From NCBI RefSeq assembly GCF_024055605.1, contig NZ_JAMXLX010000004.1, positions 62,001-126,000 of the forward strand: a DNA stretch of 64,000 bases. Direction: 5' to 3'. Position numbers and translations under genes: made by a program. Under the pieces are notes generated by a model that was not told where the DNA came from, ran no database searches, and was given only the letters and a program-made list of their open reading frames with translations. This DNA comes from Ciceribacter sichuanensis (GTDB lineage Bacteria; Pseudomonadota; Alphaproteobacteria; Rhizobiales; Rhizobiaceae). Of the stretch, positions 1 through 8,910 are shown piece by piece. Numbering within the stretch: position 1 is the first letter of the stretch; the number at the start of each line of letters is the position of its first letter.

Positions 1-466
1 CGCAGGTGATCGACGTCGGCACGCGGATCTGCGCCGTCTTTCCGGTAAAGGATTCCTCGAGCGAGATCTCCATGTTGTAGCGGAGGTCGGCACCGCGTTC
101 GCGTCCGCCGCTGGAACGTGCCCGGCCACCGCCGCGCCCGCCGCCCATCATCTCGCCGAAGATGTCTTCGAAAATGTCGGAGAAACCACCGCCGGAGAAA
201 CCTCCGCCGGGATGGAAACCGCCGCCGCCCATGCCACCCTGCTCGAAGGCGGCATGACCGAACCGGTCATAGGCCGCGCGCTTCTGAGGGTCCTTCAGCG
301 TCTCGTAGGCCTCGTTGATTTCCTTGAATTTCTTCTCGGATTCACTGTCGTCGGGATTCTTGTCCGGATGATATTTCATCGCCAGCTTGCGGAAGGCGCT
401 CTTCAGCTCCTTCTCGTCCGCCGTACGGCTCACCCCGAGGGTTTCGTAGAAATCTGCTTTTGCCAT
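1..466 (-). CDS. dnaJ: Chaperone protein DnaJ (3' end cut by window edge)
   Basis: Hsp40 co-chaperone that stimulates DnaK ATPase and delivers unfolded clients in the cytoplasm. The 155 visible residues hold a complete J domain with the HPD triad at residues 33-35. A Gly/Phe-rich linker (about residues 70-115) follows, and the piece stops on the first cysteine of the zinc-binding domain. The rest lies outside the window. The ATG is four bases after the stop of the upstream gene, and an AGGA lies just ahead of it. It is the last visible gene of a dnaK unit and is probably heat-induced from the dnaK promoter. Identity is certain from the J domain and context. Confidence 0.97.
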   Translation of the reverse strand, partial: MAKADFYETLGVSRTADEKELKSAFRKLAMKYHPDKNPDDSESEKKFKEINEAYETLKDPQKRAAYDRFGHAAFEQGGMGGGGFHPGGGFSGGGFSDIFEDIFGEMMGGGRGGGRARSSGGRERGADLRYNMEISLEESFTGKTAQIRVPTSITC

Positions 467-470
467 GGTC

Positions 471-943
471 CTACAGAGCTCTCAAAGCCTTCTCCACACT
501 CGTGTGGCTGCCAGTCTTCTTGCCCGCCTGCTTCTCGCAGGCTGCCATGTCCTTCTGGAAGTCGGACACGGCGGCTCGCGCATCCTCGATCAGCACCTTG
601 CGGGCCTCGCCCTTGTTCGCCAGCCCATCGGCCGCCGATACGGCGACATAGGCCAGCGAATGGGCGGCCATGTCGCAGGAGGAAACAGCCTGGCCCTCTT
701 CACGACGCTTCAGCGCCGCTTCGATAACCCGGCCAAGCTCGCTGCCGGTTCTGGATAGCTGTCGACTGTCGCCCGCACCGATCGCCTTTGCAATGCTCGC
801 CTCGGCGGCGTTCACCTTGCGATAGACCGCTTCGATCTGGCCTGCTTCCTGAGCGGAAGCGGATGCCACGCAAAGGGCCAATGTAAATGCGGCTGGCCCG
901 AAAGCCAGCCCCATGACGGTGAAACGTCGCTTCGACAGCCGCA

Positions 944-944
<1 letters not shown>
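471..944 (-). CDS. Small secreted protein between dnaK and dnaJ, function unknown
   Basis: A 157-residue protein I do not recognise. The N-terminus is a classical signal peptide: basic MRLSKRR, a hydrophobic core, then ASASAQ. The mature part is alpha-helix-prone and Ala/Glu/Lys-rich. It contains two cysteines (in SSCDMA and MAACEK) that could form a disulfide in the periplasm. Its ATG overlaps the dnaK stop (TGATG) and it ends four bases before dnaJ, so it is translationally tied to the chaperone operon. The signal peptide, good codon use and tight junctions support a real gene. No enzymatic motif is visible. Confidence 0.8.
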
Positions 945-2854
<1,910 letters not shown>

Positions 2855-3176
2855 GTTATTTTCTCCTTGAAGCAGACTGTCGGAACCCCGAAAAGGCATT
2901 CCGTTGACAGCCCCTCGACGTGGATGGTCTGGGATATCGCAGTCCTCGCTGCGGCTATGTCGCGTATATAAGAAGCAGTTTTTCTGACTGCAAGGCTGGA
3001 AATCCGCTGTAATCCAGTAAAAAGAACAGATTGGCGGAACATGCAATCCGCCATTTGCTGCCTGCACGAGGCCAGCCCGTTACGGGTTGCATAGCATCCA
3101 AGCCTTGCGCCGGGCATGCTTTCCGCCAGATGGCGATGGCTGGCCGCGAATGCAAGATCCGCCGGCGGTCCGCATC
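2855..3176. other. Intergenic region between the PBP gene and dnaK
   Basis: This stretch holds no convincing gene. It contains the dnaK sigma-32 promoter (2963-2994) and a leader of about 100 nt. A 6-bp hairpin (GGCGGA 3033-3038 with TCCGCC 3047-3052) is followed on the minus strand, after about ten bases, by a T-run. That could be a weak terminator for the upstream penicillin-binding protein gene. Confidence 0.5.
2963..2994 (-). promoter_or_regulatory. Sigma-32 (RpoH) heat-shock promoter of dnaK
   Basis: On the minus strand, CTTG (2994-2991) is followed by an 18-bp spacer and CTTATATACG (2972-2963). This matches the alphaproteobacterial RpoH consensus CTTG-N17/18-CYTATNTNNG at every defined position. 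It lies about 110 bp upstream of the dnaK start and predicts heat-inducible transcription of dnaK, the small secreted protein and dnaJ. No CIRCE-type inverted repeat was seen. Confidence 0.85.
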
Positions 3177-5507
3177 TCACTGCCCCATGATGATGTCGAG
3201 AAGCGTGGTGCGCCGCCGGCCCGAAGGAACCGGTCCGCCGACCTCTCCGGGCGGCACGGGTCCCTCAAGGATCGCGCCGTCCGGCTCCTCTGGCTGCCCA
3301 TCCATCGGAATGTCCCCGGGCGGCATCGGCCCCCCTCGTGGGATGGCCCCCATGTCGCCTGAGGGCATCGGTGCTGCCAGCCCGACATCGCCGCCCTGTT
3401 GCTGCGGCTGCGGTTGTGCCGGATAGCGCTCCTCGCCACCACCGGACAGGACGTCGGAAATGATCGTGCCGAGGGTCGATTGCGGTTCCTGCTCGATGGC
3501 AGGCTCGACATAGGTGCCGCCGTTCAGCGGCGCGGGCGTGAGCCCGGTATGCGCGGTGGTCATGAAGTCGTGCCAGGCCTTGGCCGGCAAGCCGCCACCC
3601 GTCACCTTCTTCATCGAGCTGCCGTCGTCATTGCCGAACCAGACGCCTGTCGTGAGATTGCTGGTATAGCCGACGAACAGCGCGTCGCGGAAGGACTGGG
3701 TGGTGCCGCTCTTGCCCGCGGCTTCCCAGCCCTTGATCCTGGCCTTCTTGCCGGTGCCGTTCTCGATTACGCCCTTCATCATCAGGTTCATCTCGGAGAT
3801 GACGCCTTCGCTCAGCACGCGAGGAGGATCGGCATAGTCGTTTTCGTAGACGGCCTTCCCTTCCGGCGTCGTGATGCGGCGAACGATATGCGGCGTGGCC
3901 TTGTAGCCGCCGTTCATGAAAGGCGCATAGGCGGCGGTCAGCTCGAGCAGGGAGACTTCCGACGTGCCGAGCGCGATGGAGGCATTCGACTGGAGATCCG
4001 ATTCGATGCCGAGACGGTGAGCAAGCTTGATGACGTGGTCGGGTCCGACCTCCATCACCAGCTGCGCGGCGATGGTGTTGAGCGATTCCGCCATCGCGCC
4101 GGCAAGCGTTACCGGCCCGCGGAATTTCTGGTCGTAGTTCTCCGGTGTCCAGTTGCCGATTCGGATCGGCGCGTCGTTGCGCACCGAATCGGGCCTGAGT
4201 CCCATCTCCATGGCGGAGGCATAGACGAAGGGCTTGAAAGCGGAGCCGGGCTGACGCTGGGCCTTGACCGCCCGGTTGAACTGGCTTTCCGCATAATCCT
4301 TGCCGCCGACAAGCGCCCGGATCGCGCCGGTGCCGTCGATGGAGACAAGTGCGGCCTGGGACACGTTCAGCTTCTTGCCCTCGGCGTCGATGCTCTCGGA
4401 AATCGCCGCTTCCGCCTTCTTTTCCAGCGTCATGTCGATGGTCGTCTCGACCACGAGATCTTCCTTGACCTCTCCGACCAGAGACTTGACCTCTTCGACC
4501 ACCATGTCGGCGACATACTGGCCGGCGCCGCTCCAGTAGCGCTTCGCCTGGGTCGGCGACTGCGTCATCGCCGTCTTCACCTCGTCGTCGGTGATGAAGC
4601 CCTCTTCGCGCATGGCGCCGAGCACCACCTGGGCGCGGGCTTCCGCAGCCTCCGGATCGCGGGCGGGCGAAAGGCGGGAAGGGGCCTTGAGAAGGCCGGC
4701 GAGAAGGGCTGCCTCGCCAAGGTTCACGTCGCGCGCCGACTTGTTGAAATAACGCCGGGAGGCCGCTTCCACGCCATAGGCGTTGGAACCGAAATAGACC
4801 CGGTTCAGATACATCGTCAGGATCTGGTCCTTGGTGTATTCGTGCTCCAGCCAGAAGGACAGGAGAACTTCCTGCACCTTGCGTTCCAGCGTCCTTTCAG
4901 GCGAAAGGAACATGTTTTTGGCGAGCTGCTGGGTCAGCGTCGAGCCGCCCTGCACCATGCGTCCCGAAACCAGATTGGTGGCGATGGCGCGCGCAAGCCC
5001 GAGCGGATCGATGCCGTAATGCGAATAGAAGCGCCGGTCCTCGATGGCGATGACGGCCTGCGGAATGAAGGGGGACATGTCCTCAAGCGCCAGCGCCTCA
5101 CCGCCGGTCGCGCCGCGATTGGCGATCACCGTGCCCTCGACGGAGACGATCTTGATGTTGGGCGGTCGCTCGGGGATCGACCAGGAACTCGCGCTCGGCA
5201 TGCGGGCGCCGTAGTAGAACACGATGCCGGCGACCCCGATCGCGCCCCAGATGCCGAGCACAACGCACCAGTAGATCATCCGGCTGATGAACCCGGCCAG
5301 CCCGCCGCCGCTTGAGCGCTGTTTTTCCTTGCGCTTTCTGCCGTTGCCGCGTTCGCGTGCTGTGGCCTTGCCGGGAGAAGCCTTGTTGCGGGACTGGCCC
5401 CTTGCGCCGATCCGGTCGCCTGCATCGATGCGAATCTCGCTGCCGTCCTCGTCGCTTCCTCCGAAGCTCGGTTCGACACGTTCGCGGGATTTGCCCTTGC
5501 TTGCCAT
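3177..5507 (-). CDS. Class A penicillin-binding protein (PBP1A family)
   Basis: Bifunctional peptidoglycan glycosyltransferase/transpeptidase of the inner membrane, 776 residues. A basic, disordered cytoplasmic N-terminus (1-75) precedes one membrane segment (about 77-99). The GT51 domain follows, with catalytic E in AIEDRRFYSHYGID near 156 and QGGSTLTQQLAKN. The penicillin-binding domain has the SxxK serine in PGSAFKPF, SxN in ESLNT and KSGTT. The last 90 residues are an unusual Pro/Gly/Gln-rich tail ending in RRRTTLLDIIMGQ. It stands alone with about 200 bp of AT-richer sequence upstream. Family assignment is firm; the gene name in this lineage is not. Confidence 0.95.
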   Translation of the reverse strand: MASKGKSRERVEPSFGGSDEDGSEIRIDAGDRIGARGQSRNKASPGKATARERGNGRKRKEKQRSSGGGLAGFISRMIYWCVVLGIWGAIGVAGIVFYYGARMPSASSWSIPERPPNIKIVSVEGTVIANRGATGGEALALEDMSPFIPQAVIAIEDRRFYSHYGIDPLGLARAIATNLVSGRMVQGGSTLTQQLAKNMFLSPERTLERKVQEVLLSFWLEHEYTKDQILTMYLNRVYFGSNAYGVEAASRRYFNKSARDVNLGEAALLAGLLKAPSRLSPARDPEAAEARAQVVLGAMREEGFITDDEVKTAMTQSPTQAKRYWSGAGQYVADMVVEEVKSLVGEVKEDLVVETTIDMTLEKKAEAAISESIDAEGKKLNVSQAALVSIDGTGAIRALVGGKDYAESQFNRAVKAQRQPGSAFKPFVYASAMEMGLRPDSVRNDAPIRIGNWTPENYDQKFRGPVTLAGAMAESLNTIAAQLVMEVGPDHVIKLAHRLGIESDLQSNASIALGTSEVSLLELTAAYAPFMNGGYKATPHIVRRITTPEGKAVYENDYADPPRVLSEGVISEMNLMMKGVIENGTGKKARIKGWEAAGKSGTTQSFRDALFVGYTSNLTTGVWFGNDDGSSMKKVTGGGLPAKAWHDFMTTAHTGLTPAPLNGGTYVEPAIEQEPQSTLGTIISDVLSGGGEERYPAQPQPQQQGGDVGLAAPMPSGDMGAIPRGGPMPPGDIPMDGQPEEPDGAILEGPVPPGEVGGPVPSGRRRTTLLDIIMGQ

Positions 5508-5705
5508 TGCCGGCGATCTTGCTCCAGAATCTTGCGTCTACGATGCCGGCCTTGCCGGAGCCCGTTGTGCGCGGTGGGTGATAGCCGCGTGACAAGCGGA
5601 AAAAGTGACCGAAGCACTGAACATTAATTGAGGCGATTTAAAGGGGGGTTAACATGCGGTAAACGCCTGTATCCACACCCGGAATGCAACTGCCGCGTCG
5701 CCTCT

Positions 5706-6164
5706 TTACTGGCAGAGGTCGGCCCACTCCGCATCCGTCAGTTCCGCCAACCGCCCGGGCGCGATCCGCACCGCCGAATTGGTGGCGCCGGCAGCCGGAA
5801 CCACCTCGTCGAAGGATTTCAGCGAGACGTCGCAATAGATCTTGAGATCGGAAGGCAGGCCGAACGGGCAGACGCCGCCGACGGGATGGCTGGTCGCCTC
5901 GACCACCTCCTCGGCGCCGAGCATGCGCGGCTTCACCCCGAAGCGATCCTTGAACTTCCGGTTGTCGAGACGCTTGGTACCGGCTGCAACGACAAGCACG
6001 ACCTCCTCGCCGATCCTCAGGCAGATCGTCTTGGCGATCTGGTCGGGCTCGACGCCGTGGGCTTCCGCAGCAAGTGCGACCGTCGCGGAACTTGCGTCGG
6101 TGACGATGACGGAAATGTCGGGCGCTTTTTCGGAAAAGAAGGTGCGGACGGATTCTAGGCTCAT
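5706..6164 (-). CDS. YbaK/EbsC-family aminoacyl-tRNA deacylase
   Basis: A 152-residue single-domain protein of the YbaK/ProX superfamily, which hydrolyses mischarged aminoacyl-tRNA (typically Cys- or Ala-tRNA-Pro). Family features are the early AEAHGVEPDQIAKT helix with the conserved Lys, the VLVVAAGTKRLDNRK strand, and the SHPVGGVCPFGL loop of the active site. The longest frame begins at 6257. I chose the ATG at 6164 because MSLESVRTFF is the usual YbaK-type start and the extra 31 residues look non-coding. Substrate specificity cannot be read from sequence. Confidence 0.9.
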   Translation of the reverse strand: MSLESVRTFFSEKAPDISVIVTDASSATVALAAEAHGVEPDQIAKTICLRIGEEVVLVVAAGTKRLDNRKFKDRFGVKPRMLGAEEVVEATSHPVGGVCPFGLPSDLKIYCDVSLKSFDEVVPAAGATNSAVRIAPGRLAELTDAEWADLCQ

Positions 6165-6280
6165 GGCGTCATCTAAACGGATCGCCGGAAGCGGAGCAAG
6201 GGCGAATGCTGTCGGGTATCGGCCGGCAGGGAGAATGCCTTTCCAAACCACGGTCAAAATCGTGACCCGATCGCCTGGGG

Positions 6281-6309
6281 CTTGAAGTAGCGGAAGAGGT
6301 TACCCATAT
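6281..6309 (+). promoter_or_regulatory. Candidate sigma-70-type promoter
   Basis: CTTGAA (6281-6286), a 17-bp spacer and CCATAT (6304-6309) fit the alphaproteobacterial housekeeping consensus CTTGAC-N17-CTATAT at 5 of 6 positions in each box. It would start a transcript near 6316 that runs into the strong hairpin and terminator at 6473-6560. It has not been tested against background frequency. Confidence 0.4.
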
Positions 6310-6315
6310 GCGGAT

Positions 6316-6560
6316 CAACCAGTGCAGCGGCGCCTCACAGGCTGTCGAAACATTTCAGGGCAAATGGATCTGCAGCGTTAATGTGTTGTTAAGCACTTCG
6401 CGCGATCCTGTTTGTCAGAGGGTGATGTGAATGGCCTCAACGCCGCGATCACACACTTGGAAATGAGCATTGCCCGTTTCCGCCCCTGACCACGGATGTA
6501 CTGGCAGGGGCGTCGAAACGGGATACGGAAGGTCGGGCTTGCCCGGCCTTTTTGTTTTTC
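6316..6560 (+). ncRNA. Candidate small RNA ending in an intrinsic terminator
   Basis: The 440-bp gap between the ybaK-like gene and the peptidase gene holds a well-formed RNA 3' end on the plus strand. A long hairpin pairs CCCGTTTC and CGCCCCTG (6473-6488) with CAGGGGCG and GAAACGGG (6505-6522), and CCA/TGG extends it inside the loop. Eight bases later an intrinsic terminator (GGTCGGG 6531-6537 with CCCGGCC 6542-6548) is followed by TTTTTGTTTTT. No gene precedes it on this strand, since both neighbours are on the minus strand, so it is not the tail of an mRNA. The 3' end is well supported. The 5' end is inferred from the candidate promoter at 6281-6309. I cannot assign it to a named family. 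Confidence 0.6.
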
Positions 6561-6565
6561 AGGGT

Positions 6566-6597
6566 AAGGACACGCGCCAATCCATGGGCGTGTCCTT
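6566..6597. terminator. Hairpin beside the peptidase gene end
   Basis: A perfect 10-bp stem (AAGGACACGC 6566-6575 with GCGTGTCCTT 6588-6597) and 12-nt loop lie ten bases past the M20 peptidase stop. On the plus strand it is followed by TTTCTCGTCTTT. It probably ends the minus-strand peptidase mRNA and may be a second stop for the plus-strand RNA. Confidence 0.55.
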
Positions 6598-6606
6598 TTC
6601 TCGTCT

Positions 6607-7998
6607 TTAGCGCGCGGCGAGAGCGTCGAGAATGCGGATCCACGAGCGGATGCCTTTGTGGAACGACTGCAGTTCGTACTTCTCGTTCGGCGAATGGATG
6701 CGGTCGTCGGTCAGTCCGAAGCCGACCAGCAGGGAATCCATGCCGAGCATCTTCTGGAAATCGCCGACAATCGGGATTGAGCCGCCCATGCCGATGACGA
6801 CGGCGGGCTTCGGCCATTCCTCGGAAAGCGCGTTCTTTGCCTTCGTCAGCACCGGCGAATCGTAGGAAAGCTGGATGGCCGGCGAGCCGCCATGCGGGTG
6901 GAACTCGACCGAGCAGTCAGCCGGAAGCTTCGAGCGCACATAGGCGCGGAAGCTCTCGCGGATCTTCGCCGGGTCCTGATCGCCGACGAGGCGGAAGGAA
7001 ACCTTGGCGGAAGCCTGTGCCGCGATCACCGTCTTGAAGCCTTCGCCGGTATAGCCGCCGGTGACCCCGTTGACCTCGGCCGTCGGCCGCGCCCAGGTGA
7101 GTTCAAGCACCGAACGCCCCTTTTCGCCGGCGGGAACCGAAAGGCCGACCTCGCCGAGAAAGCTCTCCGCCGTCCGGCCGAGCGTCTCCCAGGAGGCCTT
7201 GATGTTGGCCGGGGTTTCTTCGACGCCTTCATAAAAGCCGGGAAGGGTGATGCGGCCCGTTTCGTCATGCAGGCCGGCGAGAATGTCGACGAGGATATGG
7301 ATCGGGTTTGCGGCCGCGCCGCCGAAAAGGCCGGAATGCAGGTCGCGATCGGCTGCGGTGATGACGATTTCCTCGCCGACCAGCCCGCGCAGGGCGGCGG
7401 CGATGGCCGGCGTTTCCCGGTCCCACATGCTGGTGTCGCAGACCAGTGCGAAATCGGCCTTCAGTTCCTTCTCGTTGGCTGTGAGGAACGGCTTGAGTGA
7501 CGGAGAGCCCGATTCTTCCTCGCCTTCGAACAGGATGGTGATGTTGATCGGCAGGCTGCCGTTCACTTCCTTGTAGGCGCGGCATGCTTCGACGAAGGTC
7601 ATGAGCTGACCCTTGTCGTCGGCGGTGCCGCGACCGGTGATAACCTTGCGGCCGGGCTCGATCTCCTTGAGCGCCGGCGCGAAGGGATCGTTTTCCCAGA
7701 GGTTCAGCGGATCGACCGGCTGCACGTCGTAATGGCCGTAGAACAGGGCATGCGGCGCACCGGCGATTGCGGCGGCGTGATGGGCGACCACCATCGGATG
7801 GCCGGGTGTGTCGCGCACCGAAGCCGTAAACCCAATCGAGACGAGATCCGCCACCAGCCATTCCGCAGCCTTGCGGCACTCGGCCTTGTAGGCTGGATCG
7901 GTGGAGATCGAACGGATTCTTACGAGATCGAAGAGACGGTCCAGGCTCTGCGGAAGGGCTTTGTCGGCGCTGGCGAGAACGGCTGAAATATCGGTCAT
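6607..7998 (-). CDS. M20/M25/M40-family dipeptidase
   Basis: Cytoplasmic zinc exopeptidase of the M20 clan, 463 residues. The metal and catalytic motifs are in order: YGHYDVQPVDP (His ligand and catalytic Asp), GRGTADDKGQ (bridging Asp), EGEEESGSPS (general base Glu and ligand Glu) and DTSMWDRE. DLHSGLFGG lies in the lid/dimerisation domain, and GMGGSIPIV near the end precedes the last His ligand region. The ATG at 7998 starts MTDISAVLAS; the 15 codons before it have no family support. It resembles carnosinase/CNDP-like dipeptidases, with unknown substrate. Confidence 0.93.
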   Translation of the reverse strand: MTDISAVLASADKALPQSLDRLFDLVRIRSISTDPAYKAECRKAAEWLVADLVSIGFTASVRDTPGHPMVVAHHAAAIAGAPHALFYGHYDVQPVDPLNLWENDPFAPALKEIEPGRKVITGRGTADDKGQLMTFVEACRAYKEVNGSLPINITILFEGEEESGSPSLKPFLTANEKELKADFALVCDTSMWDRETPAIAAALRGLVGEEIVITAADRDLHSGLFGGAAANPIHILVDILAGLHDETGRITLPGFYEGVEETPANIKASWETLGRTAESFLGEVGLSVPAGEKGRSVLELTWARPTAEVNGVTGGYTGEGFKTVIAAQASAKVSFRLVGDQDPAKIRESFRAYVRSKLPADCSVEFHPHGGSPAIQLSYDSPVLTKAKNALSEEWPKPAVVIGMGGSIPIVGDFQKMLGMDSLLVGFGLTDDRIHSPNEKYELQSFHKGIRSWIRILDALAAR

Positions 7999-8078
7999 GG
8001 CATATGTCCTGCACGGTTCAAATCGAGCGGGACGATAGATCAAAGGCGCGCCGGTTTCGACCCGCAGAATGGGATATT

Positions 8079-8516
8079 TTACGGCTCGAGCTTGCGGGCG
8101 TTGTCGATGGCCCGGCGGATGTATTCCAGCATCAGTTCCTTTTCGAACCTGCGGAAGCCTTCAAACAGCGCCTCGTCCGCTTCGGTTGCGGCCTGAAGGG
8201 CTTCGTTCTTCAATTCGCGCGCCTTGTCCGTCAGGAAGATCAGCTGCGCCCGCCTGTCCTGCGGATGCGGCCGGCGCTCGATCAGGCCGTCCCGCTCCAT
8301 CCTTGCAAGCGTGTTCGCCATCGTCGCCTGCTCGACATCGACGCGGTCGAGAAGCTGGCGCTGGGTCAGGCCTTCCTCGTTCCAGAGTTCGATCAGGATC
8401 GGAAACTGTCCGGCGGAAAAGCCGAGCTTCACCGCCCGGCTCTGCAGGGCGCGCGAGAAGCCGCGGGCGAGCTGGGCTGCGAGATAGGTAGCGGACTCTG
8501 AGCGATCGAAAGCCAT
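8079..8516 (-). CDS. MarR-family transcriptional regulator
   Basis: A 145-residue winged-helix regulator. Residues 45-110 carry the MarR core: NEEGLTQRQLLDRVDVEQATMANTLARMERDGLIERR followed by the wing PHPQDRRAQLIFLT. The ATG at 8516 gives MAFDRSESATYL, and the longer frame to 8717 would run through predicted RNA hairpins. It is transcribed away from polA. Candidate operator: the 14-bp palindrome at 8821-8834. An intrinsic terminator lies upstream on the same strand at 8672-8715. Its ligand and targets cannot be inferred. Confidence 0.9.
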   Translation of the reverse strand: MAFDRSESATYLAAQLARGFSRALQSRAVKLGFSAGQFPILIELWNEEGLTQRQLLDRVDVEQATMANTLARMERDGLIERRPHPQDRRAQLIFLTDKARELKNEALQAATEADEALFEGFRRFEKELMLEYIRRAIDNARKLEP

Positions 8517-8629
8517 GACAAATCGATAGGCGCGTTTTGCCGTCTCCTCAAGATAAATCGCAGGCGATATATTCGTTTGGCCAGTGTTTTTCGGGTGATG
8601 CCGGGATGCTTCGATCGGTCGGAAACGAC

Positions 8630-8668
8630 GAAGCCGCCGTGGCTGGAGGCGGATGCCACGGCGGCTTC
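8630..8668. repeat. Perfect 14-bp inverted repeat (hairpin)
   Basis: GAAGCCGCCGTGGC (8630-8643) pairs perfectly with GCCACGGCGGCTTC (8655-8668) around an 11-nt loop. It lies between the MarR start and the minus-strand terminator at 8672-8715. There is no T-run on either side in the transcribed direction, so it is not a classical terminator. Confidence 0.7.
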
Positions 8669-8671
8669 TCG

Positions 8672-8752
8672 AAAAAAGGGACAAAGGCCCGGAGAGGGGG
8701 ATAAGGCCTTTGTCCAAGTCTGAAGCGGCGGGGGACGGGCCTCTTTCAGACT
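8672..8752 (-). ncRNA. Candidate sRNA or MarR-leader attenuator (3' part); possibly alpha-r7-like
   Basis: The minus strand encodes two adjacent stem-loops. The first pairs AGTCTGAA (8752-8745 on that strand) with TTCAGACT (8724-8717) around a C-rich loop. The second pairs GGACAAAGGCC (8715-8705) with GGCCTTTGTCC (8689-8679) around a loop containing CCCCC, and is followed by TTTTTT: an intrinsic terminator. The 5' end is unclear and lies upstream of 8752. The polA-adjacent position and C-rich loops recall the rhizobial alpha-r7 (Smr7C) sRNA family from memory, which I could not verify. Since MarR is downstream on the same strand, a transcription attenuator is the main alternative. The 394-bp gap 8517-8910 holds no protein gene. 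Confidence 0.6.
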
Positions 8753-8820
8753 GCGGCGTGATCAGGCGCCGGTGACTATGAAATGATGGGCCGAATGTGG
8801 TTTTTCAAGGGAAGCCGGGA

Positions 8821-8834
8821 TTACAAATTTGTAA
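8821..8834. promoter_or_regulatory. 14-bp perfect palindrome, candidate operator
   Basis: TTACAAATTTGTAA is a perfect 14-bp dyad 76 bp upstream of the polA start and at or above the predicted 5' region of the minus-strand RNA. AT-rich dyads of this size are typical of MarR sites, and the nearest regulator gene is a MarR member. Which protein binds is inference. Confidence 0.45.
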
Positions 8835-8910
8835 CGTTTCCGTGTTTGGGCGCCCGCCTGTTTTCGAACTTTATATGGACGCACTGGCCGCCCCGCGCTA
8901 TCCATGCGCC

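Noticed and set aside
3399..5315. 638-codon plus-strand frame across the PBP gene
   Set aside because: Antisense of a gene with complete GT51 and transpeptidase motifs; its product is Arg/Gly/His-rich with no domain.
5600..5660. CtrA-like TTAA pair upstream of the PBP gene
   Set aside because: Spacing between the TTAA halves is 10 bp, not the required 7.
6308..6430. 40-codon frame starting inside the candidate sRNA promoter
   Set aside because: Its ATG overlaps the proposed -10 box, codon use is mixed and no family or helix is evident.
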